From assembly GCA_029824495.1 (NCBI GenBank), contig JALGXY010000331.1, forward strand, positions 1 through 13,464: a stretch of 13,464 bases of DNA, given 5' to 3'. Both the position numbers and the translations under genes were made by a program. The stretch is from Fimbriimonadia bacterium. Its GTDB lineage: Bacteria > Armatimonadota > Fimbriimonadia > Fimbriimonadales > Fimbriimonadaceae. Below, in pieces: positions 13,431 to 13,464 of the stretch. A model generated the notes under the pieces. It searched no databases. It worked only from the letters and a program-made list of their open reading frames with translations, and had not been told where the DNA came from. Each line of letters opens with the position of its first letter. The stretch's first letter is position 1.

Positions 13431-13464
13431 GATCTTCAGACCTCATATCGACAGGTGACTGCAC

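Noticed and set aside
1..13464. tRNA or rRNA genes, CRISPR arrays, insertion sequences, prophage or toxin-antitoxin pairs
   Set aside because: I looked on both strands and saw no cloverleaf, spaced direct repeats, transposase motifs or small paired genes.

Overview
The window is ordinary, gene-dense bacterial chromosome: about 57 percent GC by eye, 13 protein-coding loci, and no tRNA, rRNA, CRISPR array, transposase or phage gene. The gene complement (DapF, RimO, ribosomal protein bL25, a PfkB kinase, an M42 peptidase, a multi-pass membrane FHA protein and two DtxR/MntR-type regulators) points to a free-living bacterium outside the well-studied phyla. The tone of the proteins resembles Armatimonadota, but that is an impression and not something the sequence proves.

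Left block, minus strand (1-2680). Reading leftwards from 2680: a small multi-pass membrane protein overlaps by 4 bp an exported helical protein. A lipoprotein thioredoxin with an intact WCGPC site comes next and is followed by a strong hairpin. Then come a membrane-anchored thioredoxin-like protein that has lost the CXXC site and the first 116 residues of a nitroreductase that runs off the window.

Central block, plus strand (2723-6826). Four genes are interlocked by overlaps of 13, 1 and 4 bp: a PfkB-type sugar/nucleoside kinase, an MntR-like manganese regulator with all six expected metal ligands, a 650-residue protein of no recognised family with a long C-terminal coiled coil, and a DapF-type epimerase. 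The epimerase keeps both catalytic cysteines, but serine replaces what look like two substrate-binding asparagines. This operon is the best candidate for undescribed biology here.

Right block (6820-13430). rimO (minus) converges on dapF with overlapping ends. rimO and an M42 metallopeptidase of the NAGGN-associated type (plus) diverge from a 214-bp spacer carrying a C-rich/G-rich palindromic repeat. The peptidase and a second DtxR-family regulator (minus) share the palindrome CTAG as their two stop codons. Upstream of that regulator lies a Gfo/Idh oxidoreductase whose frame is broken, then ribosomal protein bL25 with a repetitive acidic tail and a strong terminator, then a membrane protein with two FHA domains.

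A pattern runs across the window. Five genes that head their transcription units have a -10-like hexamer only 7-8 nt before the start codon and no convincing Shine-Dalgarno sequence, so their mRNAs are probably leaderless. Several genes lying inside units or behind another gene carry GGAG, GAGG or GGTGA at normal spacing.
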